Source: Serratia fonticola
Lineage (GTDB): Bacteria > Pseudomonadota > Gammaproteobacteria > Enterobacterales > Enterobacteriaceae
Length of the DNA stretch: 64,000 bases
Assembly: GCF_001006005.1 (NCBI RefSeq)
Contig: NZ_CP011254.1
Location: forward strand, 2,790,001 to 2,854,000
Direction of reading: 5' to 3'
Below, piece by piece: positions 50,488 through 61,163 of the stretch (its first letter is position 1; each line of letters begins with the position of its first letter). The notes under the pieces were generated by a model that did no database searches, was not told where the DNA came from, and worked only from the letters and a program-made list of their open reading frames with translations. Both the position numbers and the translations under genes were made by a program.

Positions 50488-51222
50488 ATGGCTGAATTGG
50501 ATCTGGCGGCGCTGAACGCGTTACCGAAGTCCGGGCAGGCGCTGGCCCTGGCGGTCGTCAACGGCCAGTTGGAGCAGCTTTCGGCACAGGAGAGGGTTGC
50601 CTGGGCGCTGGAACATCTGCCGGGGGAGTTTGTGCTTTCCTCCAGCTTTGGTATTCAGGCGGCGGTGTGTCTGCATCTGGTCACGCGCATCAAGCCGGAT
50701 ATCCCGGTGATCCTGACCGATACCGGCTACCTGTTCCCGGAAACCTACCAGTTTATCGACCAATTGGCCGACCAACTGAACCTGAACCTGCAGGTATTCC
50801 GCGCCGAGCATTCACCGGCCTGGCAAGAGGCGCGCTACGGCAAGCTGTGGGAGCAGGGCGTTGAGGGCATTGAGCAGTACAACCAAATCAACAAAGTTGA
50901 GCCGATGAACCGCGCGCTGGAAACTCTAGGTGCGCAAACCTGGTTTGCTGGTCTGCGCCGTGAGCAATCGGGCAGCCGTGCCAATCTGCCGGTGCTGGCG
51001 GTGCAGCGTGGGGTATTCAAGATCCTGCCGATCATCGACTGGGATAACCGCCAGATTTACCAATATCTCACCGAGCATGGGCTGAGCTACCACCCGCTGT
51101 GGGATCAGGGCTACCTGTCGGTGGGCGATACCCATACCACCCGTAAATGGGAGGAAGGCATGAGCGAGGAAGAAACCCGCTTCTTCGGCCTGAAGCGCGA
51201 GTGTGGTCTGCACGAAGGTTGA
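50488..51222 (+). CDS. cysH: Phosphoadenosine phosphosulfate reductase
   Basis: CysH reduces PAPS to sulfite with thioredoxin. The 244-residue protein has the PP-loop-like [27 protein letters not shown], the [10 protein letters not shown] motif and the C-terminal catalytic ECGLH with Cys239, the same position as in E. coli. It lacks the extra Cys pairs of APS-type reductases, so PAPS is the substrate, in line with the presence of cysC. TTTCAGGAGA lies upstream of the ATG. Confidence 0.97.
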   Translation: MAELDLAALNALPKSGQALALAVVNGQLEQLSAQERVAWALEHLPGEFVLSSSFGIQAAVCLHLVTRIKPDIPVILTDTGYLFPETYQFIDQLADQLNLNLQVFRAEHSPAWQEARYGKLWEQGVEGIEQYNQINKVEPMNRALETLGAQTWFAGLRREQSGSRANLPVLAVQRGVFKILPIIDWDNRQIYQYLTEHGLSYHPLWDQGYLSVGDTHTTRKWEEGMSEEETRFFGLKRECGLHEG

Positions 51223-51273
51223 TGAGCGCATAGTTAACGAACCGGGTTCTGCGAGGGCCCGACTAATTAAGTT

Positions 51274-51600
51274 CTAGCTCAATAACATGTGACGTCTGAG
51301 GGCGCGGGTCAAATCTTGGCGGGTATGCAAGAATAGCAAGATATCGACGGTATGACCGGTGATTTCATACAGCGTCCGGTATTCGTGTTTATCCAGACGT
51401 TCTCGTAGTGCCAAGCCATAATCAGCCAAAGTGGCGTTAAAACGATAGCGCTTGGGATCTTCTCGCAACGTGGCAGTAGCTTCCAAGAGCAATTGGTCTA
51501 CAAAGTGCCCTGCATCCACTGAGCCAATAGTGGCTGTTTTGAACGACTCTATATCGGCAAGGCACTGAAATGCGGTTTCGGTCAGACGCACTTCATACAT
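51274..51600 (-). CDS. RelE/ParE-family toxin
   Basis: This 108-residue toxin candidate of the RelE/ParE fold has YEVRLTETAFQCLADIESF at the N-terminus, LREDPKRYRFNATLADYGL in the middle and EYRTLYEITGHTVDILLFLH near the end, the usual strand and helix order. RelE proteins cut mRNA on the ribosome; ParE proteins poison gyrase; I cannot choose. It is encoded 13 bases downstream of the antitoxin gene. Confidence 0.82.
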   Translation of the reverse strand: MYEVRLTETAFQCLADIESFKTATIGSVDAGHFVDQLLLEATATLREDPKRYRFNATLADYGLALRERLDKHEYRTLYEITGHTVDILLFLHTRQDLTRALRRHMLLS

Positions 51601-51613
51601 GGGTGGTTACTCC

Positions 51614-51889
51614 TTAACCTCTTGCAGCCCTTAGCCTTTTTAATGCTTCATCAGGAGTCAGGACTTTCCCTTCGGCGACTTCTTGCTTGGATTTCAGCAC
51701 CAGTTTTAGCAGTGCATGGGTTTGCTGTTCCTGTTCCCAGGCAGCCAATTCCTCTTGTCGTTCCAAGGCCGTTTGGACGAATAATTCTGCGGTTCCATTT
51801 TTAGTCACCCAAACACCTCCTTTGAAACTATCAGGTGAACCGAGACTCTCTCGTGTCGCTTGTTGCGATAAGGTTTTGTGCGTACTCAT
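51614..51889 (-). CDS. Phd/YefM-like antitoxin
   Basis: This 91-residue protein has the Phd-like strand WVTKNGTAELFVQTALERQ and a charged helical C-terminus (AEGKVLTPDEALKRLRAARG). It lies upstream of the toxin on the same strand, the common antitoxin-first order. It should neutralise the toxin and autorepress the operon. The pair interrupts the sulfur gene cluster between cysH and iap. Confidence 0.78.
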   Translation of the reverse strand: MSTHKTLSQQATRESLGSPDSFKGGVWVTKNGTAELFVQTALERQEELAAWEQEQQTHALLKLVLKSKQEVAEGKVLTPDEALKRLRAARG

Positions 51890-51972
51890 TGGTTTCTTCT
51901 CGAATACGGGTTTCTCTCAGTATACTTAACCAAGATGGTGAGTACAAAATTTGTACTCGATTTTACGTCCAA

Positions 51973-53055
51973 TTATTTCTTCTGTTTCTTCTTCGGCTCA
52001 GGGGCCGGATGCGCCTGCACCCATTCTTTTACCAACGGTAACAGGATCCGTACGCTGTCGCGGCTGCGCTTGTCGATCCGCCCTGGCAGGTGGGTTTCCA
52101 GATATTGCAGATTGTCGTATTGCGGGCGATGCCAAGTAATGCCCTGCGGGAAGTTGGGGCTGACAGCACGCTGCTGGTAACCGTCTCGATCCCCCAGCGA
52201 CCAGTTGGTGGCTTCTACCGCCATCACCGGAATTTTGGCGTTATCGAAGACGATCTGATCGGAACAGCAACCGGTGCCGGTTGGAAAACCTTTGCTGCCT
52301 GGGTTGATGGCCGCTTCAATGCCATAACGGTGGGCGATGCTCAGTGCCCGATCGCGGGATCGGACCACCACTTCCGGCTCGGTGTTACGCCCAGAATGGA
52401 AATAGAGGCGATCGCCGGTGATCAGGCTGTCGAGGTTAATCACCAGCAGCGTGTTCTTCCGCTCCTCCGGCGTCATACGGCCAAGGTAGTTTTTAGCGCC
52501 TACAGACTTAAGCTCTTCACCACTCATGGCCACAAAGCGCAGGCTATAGGTGGTGGGGATATTTTTCAGCCTGTTGGCCAACTCCAGCATCACGCCCACG
52601 CCGGAGGCATTGTCATCGACCCCCTGTAGCGTCAGGCCACCGAGGTTATTGTCCACCTCATCGTCGCTAAGCGGGGTATAGGTATCGAAGTGCGCCATGA
52701 TGATGACCTGCTGGGGCCGCTCACCTTTTTTGGTGGCAATCACCGAGGTGACGCTAATCTTGCGCCAGTTTTCACTGGTGTCTTTGTTGGTGTAGAGATA
52801 ACGGGCGTCAAAGGTGCGGGTGTCTGCCGGGTAGCCCATCTCGGTAAACTGCTGTTTCAGGTAGTCTGCGGCCAGTAATTCTGCCGGGCTGCCCGCCATG
52901 CGGCCGGGGAAGTAGGTAGCGATATGGCGGATCTGTTTAGCGGCGAACTGGCCCATAGGGGCTTCTTTTACGGGTTTGGTAGCGGCCGAAACGCTTACAG
53001 CACTGCCGAGAGCGACTAACAACAGCCCTGCTCTCAGGCACAAGCGGGAAAACAT
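51973..53055 (-). CDS. iap: M28-family aminopeptidase (alkaline phosphatase isozyme conversion protein)
   Basis: The 360-residue exported zinc aminopeptidase has a signal peptide (LCLRAGLLLVALGSAVSVSA). Metal ligands are visible: His in MAHFDTYTPL, Asp in GVDDNASGVGV and the catalytic GluGlu in AMSGEELKSVGA, with later Asp in VINLDSLITGD. ATG 53055 is chosen because the signal peptide begins there; 27 upstream in-frame codons look non-coding. In E. coli iap is also next to the cysDNC genes, where it removes the N-terminal Arg of alkaline phosphatase. It is divergent from cysG. Confidence 0.9.
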   Translation of the reverse strand: MFSRLCLRAGLLLVALGSAVSVSAATKPVKEAPMGQFAAKQIRHIATYFPGRMAGSPAELLAADYLKQQFTEMGYPADTRTFDARYLYTNKDTSENWRKISVTSVIATKKGERPQQVIIMAHFDTYTPLSDDEVDNNLGGLTLQGVDDNASGVGVMLELANRLKNIPTTYSLRFVAMSGEELKSVGAKNYLGRMTPEERKNTLLVINLDSLITGDRLYFHSGRNTEPEVVVRSRDRALSIAHRYGIEAAINPGSKGFPTGTGCCSDQIVFDNAKIPVMAVEATNWSLGDRDGYQQRAVSPNFPQGITWHRPQYDNLQYLETHLPGRIDKRSRDSVRILLPLVKEWVQAHPAPEPKKKQKK

Positions 53056-53386
53056 ACCGAAAAATCCTTCTCTGACAGCGGTGATACCGATTATTTTTGC
53101 GGTAGTTAGTATGGGACGCCAGCGCCGATAAGACAATTTCTTCGCGTCCTATTTTTGTCTTAGGTGCTCGCCGCTAAACCGCTGCTATCCACGTTTAGTG
53201 GCACCGTATGTTCGACCGTAGGGGAGACATCAAGGCCACACCTGTAACCTCATTACGTACAGCGAGTTAGGCGCACTGCCAACAGCCTTATTCCATTTAA
53301 GAACATCTCATGCCTTTTCGTCATTTCAGGGGGCAAATCGCACGCCGTATAGTCACCCTATCAATCTGTTATATGAAAAGGCCGTT
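53056..53386. promoter_or_regulatory. iap-cysG divergent region
   Basis: The 331-base gap holds no gene and should carry promoters for iap and for cysG-cysDNC. CysB control of the rightward promoter is expected from the known regulon, but I cannot identify a site by eye. Confidence 0.35.
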
Positions 53387-54817
53387 GTGGACTATCTACC
53401 AATATTTGCCGACCTGAAACAACGCCCAGTGCTGGTGGTTGGCGGCGGCGAAGTGGCTGCACGCAAAGTCGACCTCCTGCTACGCGCAGGGGCGCAAGTG
53501 CGGATCGTGGCGCAGGCGCTTTCAGCAGAGCTGGAGCACCAACACCTGCAAGGGCGCGTTGAGTGGCTGGGGCAGAACTTTGTGCCGCAGCAGTTAGACG
53601 ACGTCTTTCTGGTGATTGCCGCTACCGACGATAGCGCGCTGAACGCCGAGGTGTATGCCGAAGCGGATAAGCGCCGCGTGTTGGCTAACGTGGTGGATGA
53701 CCAACCGCGCTGCTCCTTTATCTTCCCGTCGATTATCGATCGCTCACCGTTGGTGGTGGCCGTTTCTTCCAGCGGCCAGGCACCGGTATTGGCGCGGATG
53801 TTACGTGAGAAGCTGGAGGCATTGCTGCCTGCCAGCCTGGGGCAGATGGCGGAACTGGCCGGAGGGTTGCGTGGCAAAGTGAAGCAACGGCTGGCTTCCA
53901 TCGGGGCCAGACGCCGTTTCTGGGAGAAAACCTTCAACGGCCGTTTCGCGACTTTGGTGGTGAATGGCCAGACGGAGCAGGCGCAGCAGCAGTTGGAACA
54001 GGATTTAACGGCTTTTGCGCAGGGTAATGAGGGGGCGCAAGGTGAGATCGCACTGGTCGGGGCAGGCCCGGGCGATGTCGGCTTGTTGACCCTACGCGGG
54101 CTGCAGGTGATGCAGCAGGCTGACGTGGTGCTTTACGATCACCTGGTGAGCGAAGAGACGCTGGATTTGGTGCGTCGCGACGCCGAACGTATCTGCGTGG
54201 GCAAACGCGCCGGTGCGCACTCGGTGATCCAGGAAGAGACCAATCGGCTGCTGGTAGAACTGGCGCAGCAGGGGAAGCGGGTAGTGCGGTTAAAAGGCGG
54301 CGATCCCTTTATCTTTGGCCGGGGTGGCGAAGAGTTACAGGTGGCCGCCGCTGCCGGGATCCCTTTCCAGGTGGTGCCGGGCGTAACCGCAGCAGCAGGG
54401 GCTACGGCCTATGCCGGTATTCCGCTAACGCATCGCGATCATGCCCAAAGCGTGACCTTTATTACCGGCCATTGCCGCGACGATGACGACGGCTTGGATT
54501 GGCCCGCACTGGCGCGAGCGCGTCAGACGTTGGCGATCTACATGGGCACCATGAAGGCGGCGGATATCAGCCGCAATCTGATCGCCCATGGCCGTGATGC
54601 GGATACGCCAGTCGCCGTGATCAGCCGGGGTACGCGGGCCGATCAACAGGTGCAGACTGGCACCTTGCAACAGCTGGAACAATTAACTCGGCAGGCCCCG
54701 TTACCGGCGCTGCTGGTGATCGGTGAAGTGGTGGAGTTACATCATCAAATCGCCTGGTTTGGGCATCAATCGCAGACGGCAGTGGCAGCGCGCCCGGCCG
54801 TCGTGAATTTGGCTTAA
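53387..54817 (+). CDS. cysG: Siroheme synthase (multifunctional CysG)
   Basis: CysG makes siroheme from uroporphyrinogen III. The 476-residue fusion has an N-terminal NAD-dependent dehydrogenase/ferrochelatase ([42 protein letters not shown]) and a C-terminal SAM uroporphyrinogen methyltransferase ([55 protein letters not shown]). The start is GTG 53387, in line with MDHLPIF-type starts. It is followed after 10 bases by cysD, so siroheme is co-expressed with sulfate activation. Confidence 0.97.
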   Translation: MDYLPIFADLKQRPVLVVGGGEVAARKVDLLLRAGAQVRIVAQALSAELEHQHLQGRVEWLGQNFVPQQLDDVFLVIAATDDSALNAEVYAEADKRRVLANVVDDQPRCSFIFPSIIDRSPLVVAVSSSGQAPVLARMLREKLEALLPASLGQMAELAGGLRGKVKQRLASIGARRRFWEKTFNGRFATLVVNGQTEQAQQQLEQDLTAFAQGNEGAQGEIALVGAGPGDVGLLTLRGLQVMQQADVVLYDHLVSEETLDLVRRDAERICVGKRAGAHSVIQEETNRLLVELAQQGKRVVRLKGGDPFIFGRGGEELQVAAAAGIPFQVVPGVTAAAGATAYAGIPLTHRDHAQSVTFITGHCRDDDDGLDWPALARARQTLAIYMGTMKAADISRNLIAHGRDADTPVAVISRGTRADQQVQTGTLQQLEQLTRQAPLPALLVIGEVVELHHQIAWFGHQSQTAVAARPAVVNLA

Positions 54818-54827
54818 AGGATCTGTT

Positions 54828-55736
54828 ATGGACCAAAAACGACTCACTCATTTGCGGCAATTGGAGGCGGAGAGCATCCATATCATCCGTGAAGTGGCCG
54901 CCGAATTCGGCAATCCGGTGATGCTCTATTCCATCGGTAAAGACTCCTCGGTGATGCTGCATCTGGCGCGCAAGGCGTTCTATCCGGGCACGCTGCCGTT
55001 CCCGCTGCTGCATGTGGATACCGGCTGGAAATTTAACGAAATGTACCAATTCCGCGATCGTACCGCCAAAGAGTACGGTTTCGAGCTGCTGATCCACAAA
55101 AACCCGGAAGGGGTGGCGATGGGGATTAACCCGTTTGTCCACGGCAGCGCCAAGCACACCGATATCATGAAAACCGAAGGCCTCAAGCAGGCACTGAACA
55201 AGTACGGTTTTGACGCTGCCTTCGGTGGTGCCCGCCGTGACGAAGAGAAATCCCGCGCCAAAGAGCGCATCTACTCTTTCCGCGATCGCTTCCACCGCTG
55301 GGATCCGAAAAACCAGCGCCCGGAGCTGTGGCACAACTATAACGGCCAGATCAACAAGGGCGAGAGCATCCGCGTGTTCCCGCTGTCGAACTGGACCGAG
55401 CTGGATATCTGGCAATATATCTTCCTGGAGAAGATCGATATCGTTCCGCTCTACCTGGCCAAACCACGCCCGGTGGTGGAACGTGATGGCATGCTGATGA
55501 TGGTGGATGACGATCGTATCGATCTGCAACCGGGTGAAGTGATCAGCCAGCGTATGGTGCGGTTCCGTACCCTCGGCTGCTGGCCGTTGACCGGCGCGGT
55601 GGATTCTTCTGCGCAGACGCTGCCGGAGATCATCGAGGAAATGCTGGTCTCCACCACCAGCGAACGTCAGGGCCGCATGATCGACCGCGATCAGTCCGGT
55701 TCGATGGAGCTGAAAAAGCGCCAAGGGTATTTCTAA
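54828..55736 (+). CDS. cysD: Sulfate adenylyltransferase subunit 2
   Basis: CysD is the catalytic subunit of ATP sulfurylase that makes APS from sulfate and ATP. The 302-residue protein has the PP-loop [34 protein letters not shown] and GCWPLTGAV. It lies 12 bases before cysN. Confidence 0.98.
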   Translation: MDQKRLTHLRQLEAESIHIIREVAAEFGNPVMLYSIGKDSSVMLHLARKAFYPGTLPFPLLHVDTGWKFNEMYQFRDRTAKEYGFELLIHKNPEGVAMGINPFVHGSAKHTDIMKTEGLKQALNKYGFDAAFGGARRDEEKSRAKERIYSFRDRFHRWDPKNQRPELWHNYNGQINKGESIRVFPLSNWTELDIWQYIFLEKIDIVPLYLAKPRPVVERDGMLMMVDDDRIDLQPGEVISQRMVRFRTLGCWPLTGAVDSSAQTLPEIIEEMLVSTTSERQGRMIDRDQSGSMELKKRQGYF

Positions 55737-55748
55737 GGAGCCGCCGGA

Positions 55749-57179
55749 ATGAACAACGTTATTGCACAACAAATCGCCGAACAGGGCGGGGTAGAAGCCT
55801 ACCTGCACGCGCAGCAGCACAAGAGCCTGTTGCGTTTCCTGACCTGTGGCAGCGTGGACGACGGCAAAAGCACCCTGATCGGCCGCTTGCTGCATGATAC
55901 CCGTCAGATCTACGAAGATCAGCTCTCAACCTTGCATACCGACAGCAAACGCATCGGCACCCAAGGGGAGAAGCTCGATCTGGCCTTGCTGGTGGATGGC
56001 CTGCAGGCAGAACGTGAGCAGGGCATTACCATCGACGTGGCCTACCGCTATTTCTCGACCGAAAAGCGCAAATTTATCATCGCCGATACGCCGGGACATG
56101 AGCAGTACACCCGCAATATGGCTACCGGTGCCTCGACCTGCGACTTGGCGATCCTGCTGATTGATGCGCGCAAGGGCGTACTGGATCAGACCCGTCGCCA
56201 CAGTTTTATCGCCACGCTGCTCGGTATTCGCCATCTGGTGGTGGCGGTGAACAAAATGGATCTGGTGGATTACAGCCAGGCTGTGTTTGAACAGTTCAAA
56301 CAGGATTACCTGACCTTCGCCGAGCAGTTGCCCAACGACTTGGAGATTAAATTCGTCCCGTTGTCGGCACTGGACGGGGATAACGTGGCTACCCAGAGCG
56401 TCCAGATGCCTTGGTACAGCGGCCCGACGCTGCTGGAAGTGTTGGAAAGCGTGGATGTGATCAGCGAGCGTGAACATCAGCCGCTGCGCTTCCCGGTGCA
56501 ATACGTCAACCGCCCGAATCTCGATTTCCGGGGTTATGCCGGGACGTTGTCTGCCGGTGTGGTTCGCGTGGGCCAGCGCATCAAGGTGCTGCCGTCTGGC
56601 GTTGAATCCACCGTGGCGCGCATCGTGACCTTTGATGGCGATCTGCAGGAGGCGGGGCCGGGTGAAGCGATCACGCTGGTGCTGAAAGACGAAGTCGATA
56701 TCAGCCGGGGCGACCTGCTGGTGGATGCCAGCGAAACCCTGCAGGCCACGCAAAGCGCCTTGGCGGACGTGGTATGGATGGCAGAACAGCCGCTGTTGCC
56801 GGGCCAAAGCTACGACATCAAGATAGCCGGGAAGAAAACTCGTGCCCGCGTTGAGAGCATTCGCCATCAGGTGGAGATCAACTCGCTGGCGCAGCATCAG
56901 GCCGATGTGTTGCCTTTGAACGGCATTGGGTTGGTGGAACTGACCTTCGACGAACCGCTGGTGCTGGACAGCTATCAACAGAATCATGATACCGGCGGCC
57001 TGATCTTTATCGATCGTTTGACTAACGTCACGGTTGGCGCAGGGTTGATCCGCGAAGCCTTGCAGCAGGATAATCCGACGGCGGCAGGTAATTTCAGCGC
57101 CTTTGAACTGGAGCTGAACGCCTTGGTACGCAAGCATTTCCCACACTGGGGTGCGCGTGACCTGCTGAAGGGGAATTAA
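55749..57179 (+). CDS. cysN: Sulfate adenylyltransferase subunit 1 (GTPase)
   Basis: CysN is the EF-Tu-like GTPase that drives the CysD reaction. The 476-residue protein has P-loop [18 protein letters not shown]3 [15 protein letters not shown]4 [10 protein letters not shown] and beta-barrel domains II and III. GGAG upstream and 1 base between its stop and cysC show tight operon structure. Confidence 0.98.
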   Translation: MNNVIAQQIAEQGGVEAYLHAQQHKSLLRFLTCGSVDDGKSTLIGRLLHDTRQIYEDQLSTLHTDSKRIGTQGEKLDLALLVDGLQAEREQGITIDVAYRYFSTEKRKFIIADTPGHEQYTRNMATGASTCDLAILLIDARKGVLDQTRRHSFIATLLGIRHLVVAVNKMDLVDYSQAVFEQFKQDYLTFAEQLPNDLEIKFVPLSALDGDNVATQSVQMPWYSGPTLLEVLESVDVISEREHQPLRFPVQYVNRPNLDFRGYAGTLSAGVVRVGQRIKVLPSGVESTVARIVTFDGDLQEAGPGEAITLVLKDEVDISRGDLLVDASETLQATQSALADVVWMAEQPLLPGQSYDIKIAGKKTRARVESIRHQVEINSLAQHQADVLPLNGIGLVELTFDEPLVLDSYQQNHDTGGLIFIDRLTNVTVGAGLIREALQQDNPTAAGNFSAFELELNALVRKHFPHWGARDLLKGN

Positions 57180-57180
57180 C

Positions 57181-57798
57181 GTGGCCGAGGCTGAGTTAGC
57201 GAAAGACGAAAATGTCGTGTGGCACCCGCATGCGGTAACGCGTGCGGAACGCGAAGCCGCGAACGGCCATCAGGGCGTGGTGCTATGGTTTACCGGCCTG
57301 TCTGGTTCGGGTAAATCGACCGTGGCTGGCGCGCTGGAACAGGCGCTGCATCAGCTGGGGGTCAGCACCTATCTGCTGGATGGCGACAATGTGCGCCACG
57401 GCCTGTGCCGCGACTTGGGGTTCTCTGACGACGATCGGCGCGAGAATATCCGCCGGGTGGGCGAAGTGGCCAAGCTGATGGTGGATGCCGGGCTGGTGGT
57501 GTTGACGGCGTTTATCTCACCGCACCGTGCCGAACGGCAGATGGTGCGGGAAATGTTGGCCGAGGGGCAGTTTATCGAAGTGTTTGTCGACACCCCGCTG
57601 GCGATTTGTGAGGCTCGCGATCCAAAAGGATTGTACAAAAAGGCTCGCGCTGGTGAGCTGCGTAATTTCACCGGTATCGACTCGGTGTATGAAGCGCCGG
57701 AACGGCCGGATATCCGGCTTAATGGTGAACAATTGGTAACAAATTTGACCGCGCAATTGTTAGACCTGCTGCGTGGTCAGGCTATTATCAAACCCTGA
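57181..57798 (+). CDS. cysC: Adenylylsulfate kinase
   Basis: CysC phosphorylates APS to PAPS. The 205-residue protein has the Walker [37 protein letters not shown] and the phosphorylated-Ser region [13 protein letters not shown]. Start is GTG 57181, just after the cysN stop. Confidence 0.97.
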   Translation: MAEAELAKDENVVWHPHAVTRAEREAANGHQGVVLWFTGLSGSGKSTVAGALEQALHQLGVSTYLLDGDNVRHGLCRDLGFSDDDRRENIRRVGEVAKLMVDAGLVVLTAFISPHRAERQMVREMLAEGQFIEVFVDTPLAICEARDPKGLYKKARAGELRNFTGIDSVYEAPERPDIRLNGEQLVTNLTAQLLDLLRGQAIIKP

Positions 57799-57804
57799 AT
57801 TCGC

Positions 57805-57840
57805 AAAAAGCGCGCGGCGTGATCCCGCCCCGCGCTTTTT
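57805..57840 (+). terminator. Intrinsic terminator after cysC
   Basis: AAAAAGCGCG (57805-57814) pairs with CGCGCTTTTT (57831-57840), with further pairing in the GC-rich interior. It ends the cysG-cysDNC transcript. Confidence 0.8.
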
Positions 57841-57886
57841 ACTCTAGCAAGTCGCCGCAGAGCGAACCAATAGACCAGGGAACGCT

Positions 57887-58204
57887 ATGCAAAATGCCAC
57901 GCCACTAGTGATTGATAGCCAACTCGAGCAAGAGGAACCCTCGTACTCCTTTTTGGGCGGCACCAGCGGCTTTGTCTTCTATTGGTTGGCGTTTACCGTG
58001 CCTTTTATGGTTTACGGCTCTAATACCTTGTTTTTCCTTCTCTATACCTGGCCGTTTTTCCTGGCTTTGATGCCGGCCTCCGTGCTGCTGGGTATCGTCT
58101 TCAGCGTGGTGCTGCGCGGGCGTTTGTTCCTCACGCTGCTGCTGACCGGTATCACCGTCATCTGCTTATTCTGGCTGGTATTCAGCTTTCTCAGTGGTTG
58201 GTAA
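57887..58204 (+). CDS. ygbE: YgbE-like inner-membrane protein (DUF3561)
   Basis: This 105-residue protein has three hydrophobic segments (GFVFYWLAFTVPFMVYG, TLFFLLYTWPFFLALMPASV, LFLTLLLTGITVICLFWLVF). Length, topology and place after cysC match E. coli YgbE. Function is unknown. It follows the cysC terminator, so it probably has its own promoter. Confidence 0.88.
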   Translation: MQNATPLVIDSQLEQEEPSYSFLGGTSGFVFYWLAFTVPFMVYGSNTLFFLLYTWPFFLALMPASVLLGIVFSVVLRGRLFLTLLLTGITVICLFWLVFSFLSGW

Positions 58205-58206
58205 TG

Positions 58207-58231
58207 AAAAGGGCGCGATAAAATCGCGCCC
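58207..58231 (-). terminator. Terminator of the amino acid ABC transporter operon
   Basis: On the minus strand GGGCGCGAT and ATCGCGCCC (58211-58219 and 58223-58231) form a 9-bp stem followed by TTTTC. It lies between convergent ygbE and the ABC ATPase gene and may act in both directions. Confidence 0.7.
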
Positions 58232-58257
58232 AACAGATGTCAAAGCGGTGCCGAAGG

Positions 58258-58980
58258 TTACAAAACTTTGCTTAAAAATGCCTGGGTGCGCGGATTGGTC
58301 GGGTTACCGAAGATGTGCTCCGGTGTGCCTTCTTCCTGGATAATCCCCTGATCGATAAACAGCACCCGGTCAGCCACTTCGCGGGCGAAGCCCATTTCAT
58401 GGGTTACCACCACCATCGTCATGCCTTCAAGCGCCAGCGCCTTCATCACCGCCAACACTTCACCGACCAACTCTGGATCCAGTGCCGAGGTAGGCTCATC
58501 AAACAGCATGATTTGCGGTTCCATCGCCAGAGCGCGGGCGATAGCGACACGCTGTTGCTGCCCGCCGGACAGGCTGCTGGGATAGGCATCGATCTTGTCC
58601 AGCAGGCCCACTTTATTCAGTAGTACCTCGGCACGCTCAATGGCCTCGCTGCGGGACAGTTTTTTCACCCCCATCGGCGCCATGATGATGTTTTCCAACA
58701 CCGTCATATGCGGGAACAGGTTAAAGCGTTGGAATACCATGCCCACGCTTTCACGCATCTTGTTCAGATCGGTCTTCTGGTCATGAATGGCAAAACCATT
58801 GACGTCGATCTCACCGCCCGAGAGCGTCTCCAGCGCGTTGATACAGCGCAAAAAGGTACTTTTACCGGAGCCGGAGGGGCCGATAATGCACACCACTTCT
58901 TTCGGCGCGATCTGGCAGGAGATCCCGCGCAGCACGTGGGCTTCGCCAAATTGTTTTTGCAGGTTATGTACGCGAATCAC
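58258..58980 (-). CDS. Polar amino acid ABC transporter ATPase
   Basis: The 240-residue ATPase is of the GlnQ/HisP/ArtP type: Walker [17 protein letters not shown]-loop [17 protein letters not shown], signature [15 protein letters not shown], Walker [20 protein letters not shown] and H-loop [16 protein letters not shown]. It overlaps the permease gene by 17 bases. It energises uptake of a polar or basic amino acid; the substrate cannot be read from it. Confidence 0.95.
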   Translation of the reverse strand: MIRVHNLQKQFGEAHVLRGISCQIAPKEVVCIIGPSGSGKSTFLRCINALETLSGGEIDVNGFAIHDQKTDLNKMRESVGMVFQRFNLFPHMTVLENIIMAPMGVKKLSRSEAIERAEVLLNKVGLLDKIDAYPSSLSGGQQQRVAIARALAMEPQIMLFDEPTSALDPELVGEVLAVMKALALEGMTMVVVTHEMGFAREVADRVLFIDQGIIQEEGTPEHIFGNPTNPRTQAFLSKVL

Positions 58981-59731
58981 TTTTACCGAACCTTTTTTCC
59001 ATGTGTTGCACCATCAGCGAGAGCAGGAAGGTGATGATCCAATAGATCACTGAAATAGTCAGATAGGGCTCCCAGTAGGTGGCGTACGCGCCGGAAACGG
59101 TACGCGCGGCATAAGCCAGATCCGCCAGACCAATCGCGGAGGCCAGGGACGAATCCTTGACGATGGCGATGGCGTTGTTGCCGAGCGGTGGCAGCATGCG
59201 GCGGAAGGCCTGCGGCAGGATCACCTTACGCATGGTTTTGCCGTAGCCCATCCCCAAGGAGCGCGAAGCCTCCATCTGGCCGCGATCGATAGACTGGATC
59301 CCGGCGCGGAAGATCTCCGAGACGTAGGCACCGGCGTTCAACGTGATGGCGACGACGCAAGACAGGAAGGCACCGTAATCGGAACGTAATGCGCGTGCGA
59401 AGTCGACGCTCATCAAACCGTTGCTGACCAGCAGGCCGTCACGCGGGTTGATAAACAGCGGCACCAGCGCGAAGTGGACCACCATGATTTGCACAAACAG
59501 CGGTGTGCCCCGGAAGGCGCTGATGTAGATGCGCACCGGCCATTGCACGCAATAGTGCAGGATCGGTTTCCAGATGCCGTGCGGTGCCTGCGCCAGACGG
59601 CCTAAGCCGAGGAGCAACCCCCAGGTGGTGCCCAGGATCACACAGATGATGGTACATTTGATGGTCATCCAGGCACCCTCCATAAACAGCGGAGCGTATT
59701 CCTCAATGATCTCCCAACGGAATGCTGACAA
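58964..59731 (-). CDS. Polar amino acid ABC transporter permease
   Basis: The 255-residue HisMQ-type inner-membrane permease has about five helices, the N-terminal family region [19 protein letters not shown] and the EAA loop [32 protein letters not shown]. Only one permease gene is present, so it probably works as a homodimer. It lies between the binding-protein gene and the ATPase gene on one transcript. Confidence 0.94.
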   Translation of the reverse strand: MSAFRWEIIEEYAPLFMEGAWMTIKCTIICVILGTTWGLLLGLGRLAQAPHGIWKPILHYCVQWPVRIYISAFRGTPLFVQIMVVHFALVPLFINPRDGLLVSNGLMSVDFARALRSDYGAFLSCVVAITLNAGAYVSEIFRAGIQSIDRGQMEASRSLGMGYGKTMRKVILPQAFRRMLPPLGNNAIAIVKDSSLASAIGLADLAYAARTVSGAYATYWEPYLTISVIYWIITFLLSLMVQHMEKRFGKSDSRT

Positions 59732-59776
59732 AATTTAATCCTTACGGTGGTAGTGCGAACTTGTGGGTCTAATGCG

Positions 59777-59802
59777 TAGGGGCACAGTCAATTGCGCCCC
59801 TA
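59777..59802. repeat. Variant GC-rich palindromic repeat
   Basis: TAGGGGC (59777-59783) and GCCCCTA (59796-59802) are the outer arms of the GTAGGGGCGC repeat family with a diverged centre. It lies in the 83-base gap between the binding-protein gene and the permease gene, where such stems can set unequal expression levels. Confidence 0.6.
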
Positions 59803-59814
59803 TTTACAGCCGGT

Positions 59815-60585
59815 TTATTCTGCTGGCAGCGTAGGGACGTTGCTGTCGAACCAGGTCTGGTAGATTTTGGCGTAGGTGCCATCGGCGATGATTTTCTTCA
59901 GGCCGCTGTTGATCTTGTTACGCAGCTCATCGTTACCCTTGGCCACCGCAATGCCGAAATACTGACGCTCAAACTTGGCGTCTGACACCAGCTTGAACTC
60001 TTTCTCCGGGTGGGTCTTGATGTAAAACTTGGCCACGCCAACGTCACCCACGGCCGCGCCAATACCATCTTCATACAGCTCTTGCAGCAGTAGCGGCGTG
60101 TTATCAAAACGTTTGATGGAGGTGCTGTTTTTGCCCAATACGTCGGAAACCACGATGTCGCCAGTGCTGGAGTTCACCACGCCCACCTTCAGGGTTTTCA
60201 GCGCGTCGATGGAGTCTACTTTAGACTCTTTCGGCACCACGATAGCCTGCTCTGCCGGGAAGTATGGCGTAGAGAAGTCGACCATCTGCTTGCGCTTGTC
60301 GGTAATGGTGATGCCGGAAATGATGATGTCGCGGTCGCCAGAGTTCAGGGTGGCAAAGATGCCTTCCCACGGCGTATTCACCAGCTTCACCTGGAAACCT
60401 TCCGCTTTGGCGACGGCCTTGATCACATCGATATCAAAACCTTCCAGCTCTTTTTTGCTGTTTTCGAATTCAAACGGGCGATAGGTACCACCGGAACCGA
60501 CAACATACGTCGGTTCTGCGGCAAAGGAAGCGGCGGAAAAAGTGGCCGCCAGGCAGGCACTAATCAGCACTAGACGTTTTAACAT
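59815..60585 (-). CDS. Periplasmic amino acid-binding protein (SBP family 3)
   Basis: The 256-residue solute-binding protein has a signal peptide (MLKRLVLISACLAATFSAASFA, cleavage before AEPTY) and the family 3 layout: GTYRPFEFENSKKELEGFDID, the Arg-containing SGITITDKRKQMVDFS, and VGVVNSSTGD. It should bind a polar or basic amino acid. ATG 60585 has GGGGA upstream; TTG 60591 is unnecessary. It is the first gene of the operon. Confidence 0.93.
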   Translation of the reverse strand: MLKRLVLISACLAATFSAASFAAEPTYVVGSGGTYRPFEFENSKKELEGFDIDVIKAVAKAEGFQVKLVNTPWEGIFATLNSGDRDIIISGITITDKRKQMVDFSTPYFPAEQAIVVPKESKVDSIDALKTLKVGVVNSSTGDIVVSDVLGKNSTSIKRFDNTPLLLQELYEDGIGAAVGDVGVAKFYIKTHPEKEFKLVSDAKFERQYFGIAVAKGNDELRNKINSGLKKIIADGTYAKIYQTWFDSNVPTLPAE

Positions 60586-60612
60586 GAGCAATCCCCGAAT
60601 AAGTTGAGTAAA

Positions 60613-60745
60613 GGTTATAACCTTCGCCTTTCAAGCTGCAGCGTTGTTACCTGCGCTTGCCCACCCCAGTCACTTACCCAAAAGTAAGCTCCTGGGGATG
60701 AGCAAGCTTGTCGCCTAGCTGCAACTTGAAATTCATTGGTTATAC
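60613..60745. repeat. ERIC-type element
   Basis: This element has GGTTATAACC at one end and CATTGGTTATA at the other, with core CAGTCACTTACCCAAAAGTA and GCTCCTGGGGATGAGC. Its arm TTCAAGCTGCAGCGTTGTTA matches the right end of 44809-45014, but it lacks the 90-base insert. It lies in the leader of the ABC transporter operon. Confidence 0.75.
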
Positions 60746-60965
60746 ATTGGATTTATTTATGCACTTTAGATGCATAAAAATAAACTTACATGAATAAAAA
60801 CACAACCCCTACCTGATGATGAAAATGCTAACAGTGTTAAATATGAATAATTATTTAAAAGATGGCGTAAATGTCGGTGAAAATACCCTCAGCCCAGTTA
60901 TTCTTACTGCATACTGATGTGGGGTGGGGATGTGTGCACGATCTGGATACTGATGTGTGCACGTT

Positions 60966-60989
60966 GTAGGGGCGCCGCATGCTGCGCCC
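60966..60989. repeat. GC-rich palindromic (REP-like) unit
   Basis: GTAG followed by GGGCGCCGCATGCTGCGCCC, the same 24-base unit as at 22979, 23022 (inverted) and 43132. Confidence 0.75.
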
Positions 60990-61163
60990 GTCGATCCATG
61001 CTGCCTGCACCCGCCTGGATTTAATGCCGCTTTCAGGCGACAATCAGGCGCTAAACTCAGGAAATTCTGATTACGCTCGCTTGCCGCAGGTGAAAAGCCG
61101 CTGCTGCTGTGGAGTCAAACGGCAAGTTGTGGGATGATTAAGCGCTTTTTTTAGGGGGCGGAG

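Larger units (their letters stand above)
60586..61163. other. Gap between the ABC operon and ftsB
   Basis: This 578-base divergent region has no supported gene. It contains an ERIC element (60613-60745), an AT-rich stretch (60760-60880) that probably holds the ABC operon promoter, and a GC-rich palindromic unit (60966-60989). The ftsB promoter is probably in the last 150 bases. Confidence 0.45.
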
